Shown here: positions 61,625 to 64,000 of the stretch, piece by piece | How the letters are laid out: each line of letters begins with the position of its first letter | Numbering within the stretch: the first letter of the stretch is position 1 | NCBI RefSeq assembly: GCF_015709455.1 | Contig: NZ_JADNQW010000005.1 | Span: 310,001 to 374,000, forward strand | Origin: Methylosinus sp. H3A | Lineage (GTDB): Bacteria > Pseudomonadota > Alphaproteobacteria > Rhizobiales > Beijerinckiaceae | Length of the DNA: 64,000 nt | Direction of reading: 5' to 3' | Made by a program: the position numbers and the translations under genes | The notes under the pieces: model-generated | Seen by the model: the letters and a program-made list of their open reading frames with translations, nothing else | Told to the model about the DNA's origin: nothing | Databases searched by the model: none

Positions 61625-62284
61625 ATGCCGCTCCAAATTGGCGAAGCAGCGCCGGATTTCGAAGCCGACACGACAGAGGGACGCATCAAATTCCATGATT
61701 GGATCGGCGACTCTTATGTCGTGCTGTTCTCCCATCCCAAAGACTTCACCCCCGTCTGCACGACAGAGCTCGGCTATCTCGCGAAAGTGAAGGCCGAATT
61801 CGACAAGCGCGGAACCAAGGTCATCGGGCTCAGCGTCGACAAGGTCGACAATCACGCCGCCTGGGCCAAGGACATAGAAGAAACCCAAGGCGCGGCGCCG
61901 AATTATCCCGTCATCGGCGACGCCGATCTGAACGTCTCCAAGCTCTATGGCATGCTGCCGGCGGCCGCCTCCGGCGACGCCTCGACGCGCACCCCGGCCG
62001 ATAATCTGACCGTCCGCAATGTGTTCATCATCGGCCCGGACAAGAAGATCAAGCTCGTCATCGCCTATCCGATGACGACAGGCCGCAATTTCGACGAGGT
62101 CATTCGCGTGCTGGATTCGATCCAGCTCACGGCGAAGCATCGCGTCGCGACGCCGGTGAATTGGAAGCAGGGCGACGACGTCATCATCGCCGGCTCGGTT
62201 TCCGACGATGAAGCGAAGACGATCTATCCAGAAGGCTGGAAGGCGCCCAAGCCCTATCTGCGCATCGTGCCGCAGCCGAAGTGA
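61625..62284 (+). CDS. 1-Cys peroxiredoxin (Prx6 family)
   Basis: A 219-residue peroxidase that reduces hydrogen peroxide and alkyl hydroperoxides. The peroxidatic C45 sits in HPKDFTPVCTTELGYLAKV. The longer C-terminal domain (TPVNWKQGDDVIIAGSVSDDEA, then EGWKAPKPYLRIVPQPK) with no resolving cysteine is typical of the Prx6 group. The N-terminus PLQIGEAAPDFEADTTEGRI is standard. A clear promoter and a strong terminator make it a single-gene unit. Confidence 0.95.
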   Translation: MPLQIGEAAPDFEADTTEGRIKFHDWIGDSYVVLFSHPKDFTPVCTTELGYLAKVKAEFDKRGTKVIGLSVDKVDNHAAWAKDIEETQGAAPNYPVIGDADLNVSKLYGMLPAAASGDASTRTPADNLTVRNVFIIGPDKKIKLVIAYPMTTGRNFDEVIRVLDSIQLTAKHRVATPVNWKQGDDVIIAGSVSDDEAKTIYPEGWKAPKPYLRIVPQPK

Positions 62285-62311
62285 CGCGGCGCCGTCACCC
62301 GACTCGAAGTG

Positions 62312-62343
62312 AAAAAGCGATCCGGGTTCCGGATCGCTTTTTT
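62312..62343 (+). terminator. Rho-independent terminator of the peroxiredoxin gene
   Basis: A perfect 14-base stem (62312-62325 with 62329-62342), a three-base loop and a run of six T. It starts 28 bases after the stop. The A-run on the other side makes it active also for the convergent gene ending at 62369. Confidence 0.9.
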
Positions 62344-62368
62344 GCTTGCGCCGAAAAGAACAGCGGCG

Positions 62369-63061
62369 TCAGCGCCCAGCGGCGCGCAGCCCCGCTATGC
62401 AGCGCGCGAGATTGACGCGCGCGGAGGCGTCCCATGCCGAGCGCGTCTCCGCGCGACGAAACACCGGCGCATCGCCTCTCGCGAGCCCTTCCAGCATCTT
62501 GGCCTGATTGGCGGCGAATTCGGCCTCCTCGACGCCGACCGACTCCGAGCGAATCTTCTGCGTATTGGCCGCGAAGATTTCCCAAGGCGCGGCGAGCGGG
62601 CTCAAATCGAGATCGACGAAAAGATCGAGATCATTGGAAAAACCGGGATAATGCTCGGTGGTCGCGCGCGCGCCGACATGATCGGCCGTCGCCATGACAA
62701 GATCCTCGACGGCCTTCGCCTCGTTTCCGTCGAGCAGCGTATGGCGATGGAAAGCGGCGACGCTGTCGCGCACATTCTGCTGGTCGAGACGCGTCTTTCC
62801 GTCCGGATCGCGCGCGAGATGGACGGCGTCGTGCCAGAAGATCGCCGCCGCGATCAGATCGGGCCGCGTCGCCAGCCTATCGAAAAGCTCGAGGCCGGCC
62901 AGCAGCTCGTCTATATGCGCCCAGCTGTGATAGGCGCGATGCGGCTGGCGATAGGCCGTGTCGAGCGCCTGATAGGCGCCCGGCTCATGCGCCCGCTCGA
63001 TCCGCCGCCAATAGCGCAGCCTGCGCGCTTCATTTGCGCTTTCCATCGTCGCGCCCGTCAT
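62369..63061 (-). CDS. HD-domain metal-dependent phosphohydrolase-like protein (COG4339-like)
   Basis: A 230-residue protein with histidines in RAYHSWAHIDELL and the H-D pair in AAIFWHDAVH, followed by ATADHVGA and the aspartates in SNDLDLFVDLDLSPLA. These match the predicted HD phosphohydrolase family (COG4339) whose substrates are unknown. Its ATG at 63061 overlaps the stop of the cyclase gene by four bases (ATGA), so the two proteins are made together. A role in removing the cyclic nucleotide made by the partner is a testable inference, not shown. Confidence 0.82.
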   Translation of the reverse strand: MTGATMESANEARRLRYWRRIERAHEPGAYQALDTAYRQPHRAYHSWAHIDELLAGLELFDRLATRPDLIAAAIFWHDAVHLARDPDGKTRLDQQNVRDSVAAFHRHTLLDGNEAKAVEDLVMATADHVGARATTEHYPGFSNDLDLFVDLDLSPLAAPWEIFAANTQKIRSESVGVEEAEFAANQAKMLEGLARGDAPVFRRAETRSAWDASARVNLARCIAGLRAAGR

Positions 63062-64000
63062 TTGCTGTCCATCTTCCAAATGGGCGCGCCTCCCGCCATG
63101 GAGGGTGGAGCCGCCTCGAAAGCCGCGAATCGCTGTTCCATAGCCATATAGCAACCACTCCAATGCGGCTCGACTGTCGTCTTCAGCCTCGCCGCCGCGG
63201 CGCGGGCGCGGGTGAAATCCAATTGGTCATGATACCGCATCATCGTCACATGGGCGTCACGCCAGGCGGCGAAGGCCTCGCTCGCCGCGAAGCTCTCGTC
63301 TCCCGCGAGCGCGAAGATTCGCGTCGGCGTCGAGCGTCCCACGACGAGCGCTTCGCCGAGATCGAGCCATGCGAATTCCTCGGCGGCGTCACGCAAGGCG
63401 CTGGAGGCGAGAATGTCCACGCGAAACCATTTGCACAGTCCTTCGAGCCGCGATGTGAGATTCACCACATCGCCGAGGATCGAATAGTCGAAACGGCGCG
63501 TCGACCCCATATTGCCGACGCTGCAAGGCCCGAGATTGAGGCCTATGCCCATCGCCGCCAGGCCGTAAGCGCGCCCCTCGCGCGCCGCATTCGCCGCCCG
63601 CTCCGCATTGAAGCGCGCCAGCGCGGCGCGCATGTCGAGCGCGGCGCGGACGGCCTTGCGCGGGTGATCGGCGATGTCGAGCGGCGCATTCCAAAAGGCG
63701 ACGATGGCGTCGCCGATATATTTGTCGACCGTGCCGTCGCGATCGAGAATGGCGTCGGTCATCGGCGTCAGATAGGCGTTCATGAAATGTGTGAGCTCCT
63801 GCGCGCTCATCCCCTCCGAGATGGAGGAGAAATCGCGCAGATCGGAGAACAGCACGGTGAGCTCGCGCGTCTCGCCGCCGAGCACCAGCCGCTCGGGATG
63901 CTCGACGAGGCCCTCGACGACGGCGGGCGCGATGAATTTGCCGAAGGCCATATGCACATGGCGCCGCGCCGCTTGGTCTTGACGCCACAGCGCCACCGCG
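63058..64000 (-). CDS. Class III adenylate/guanylate cyclase, C-terminal part (truncated by window edge)
   Basis: The frame is open to the window end, so only the last 314 codons or so are seen. The catalytic domain is clear: metal-binding aspartates in LTVLFSDLRDFSSISEG and VDKYIGDAIVAFWNAP, and the RFDYSILGDVVNLTSRLEG segment with base- and transition-state-binding residues. Just before it lies a helix AFGKFIAPAVVEGLVEHPERL, as in CHASE2- or HAMP-coupled cyclases; the sensor lies outside the window. It is translationally coupled to an HD-domain protein gene. Confidence 0.9.
   Translation of the reverse strand, partial: AVALWRQDQAARRHVHMAFGKFIAPAVVEGLVEHPERLVLGGETRELTVLFSDLRDFSSISEGMSAQELTHFMNAYLTPMTDAILDRDGTVDKYIGDAIVAFWNAPLDIADHPRKAVRAALDMRAALARFNAERAANAAREGRAYGLAAMGIGLNLGPCSVGNMGSTRRFDYSILGDVVNLTSRLEGLCKWFRVDILASSALRDAAEEFAWLDLGEALVVGRSTPTRIFALAGDESFAASEAFAAWRDAHVTMMRYHDQLDFTRARAAAARLKTTVEPHWSGCYMAMEQRFAAFEAAPPSMAGGAPIWKMDSK

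Noticed and set aside
1..64000. tRNA, rRNA, riboswitch or prophage
   Set aside because: I looked through the gaps for tRNA-like T-arm and D-arm patterns, rRNA blocks and phage gene runs and found none. A covariance-model scan would settle it.

Overview
The window is about 64 kb of GC-rich chromosomal DNA from an alphaproteobacterium, most likely order Rhizobiales/Hyphomicrobiales. The signs are a che operon laid out like the rhizobial one, an HWE-family histidine kinase, a DUF1150 protein, CtrA-type TTAA-N7-TTAA boxes, the yciB-ftsY pair and polyhydroxybutyrate enzymes. A Methylocystaceae-like methanotroph is my guess from overall gene style; no methane-oxidation gene is in the window, so it is unproven. 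I saw no rRNA, tRNA, CRISPR array, insertion sequence or prophage.

Layout. 1-7239 (+): a chemotaxis operon, receptor C-terminus-cheW-STAS protein-cheY-cheA-cheR-cheB-cheY-cheD-small last gene, mostly with overlapping or close-set genes. The last gene carries a CheZ-like D-x-x-x-Q motif. 7273-9643 (-): small protein, lipoprotein and a second receptor with almost no periplasmic part, with a CtrA box upstream. 9838-15643 (-): ccmG-ccmD-ccmC, ctpA, a degenerate LytM/EnvC-type protein and a membrane-anchored OmpA-domain protein. 15729-20519: exported cupin, DUF1640 protein, dnaN (-) divergent from a class A penicillin-binding protein (+), with a CtrA box between. 20660-23752: small and unknown genes, an amidotransferase, a Rieske protein and DUF1150. 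23874-29126 (-): sucD-sucA-sucB region without sucC. 29471-38918: hydrolase, xerD with a conserved micro-protein, L,D-transpeptidase, orphan sensor kinase, EEP-family protein, small enzymes, DsbA-like protein and yciB. 38915-45001: ftsY, HWE kinase plus single-domain regulator, a secreted poly-histidine peptide, and acetoacetyl-CoA synthetase. 45041-51657: third receptor, cytochrome c, aminotransferase, exported protein and a PHA synthase with a long N-terminal extension. 51789-56552: an AT-richer P-loop ATPase, zinc-finger protein, FAD monooxygenase, TMEM175-like channel, MipA/OmpV porin and a small exported protein. 57075-61321: a complete homogentisate pathway (hpd, hmgA, fahA, divergent maiA). 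61625-64000: 1-Cys peroxiredoxin and a translationally coupled class III cyclase-HD hydrolase pair.

How genes work together. The three receptors end in WEEF, WTDF and WTEF tails that could tether CheR/CheB, so all may feed the CheA system. AacS and PhaC link acetoacetate and storage-polymer metabolism, and the tyrosine pathway ends in acetoacetate and fumarate, which AacS and the TCA enzymes can use. Envelope genes (PBP1A, L,D-transpeptidase, CtpA, LytM, YciB, OmpA-like) are spread along the window. Most noteworthy: the CheT-like gene, the 20-histidine secreted peptide, the cyclase-HD pair, two perfect CtrA boxes, a two-copy 43-bp palindromic repeat, and in-frame micro-repeats in CheB, PBP1A and Hpd.
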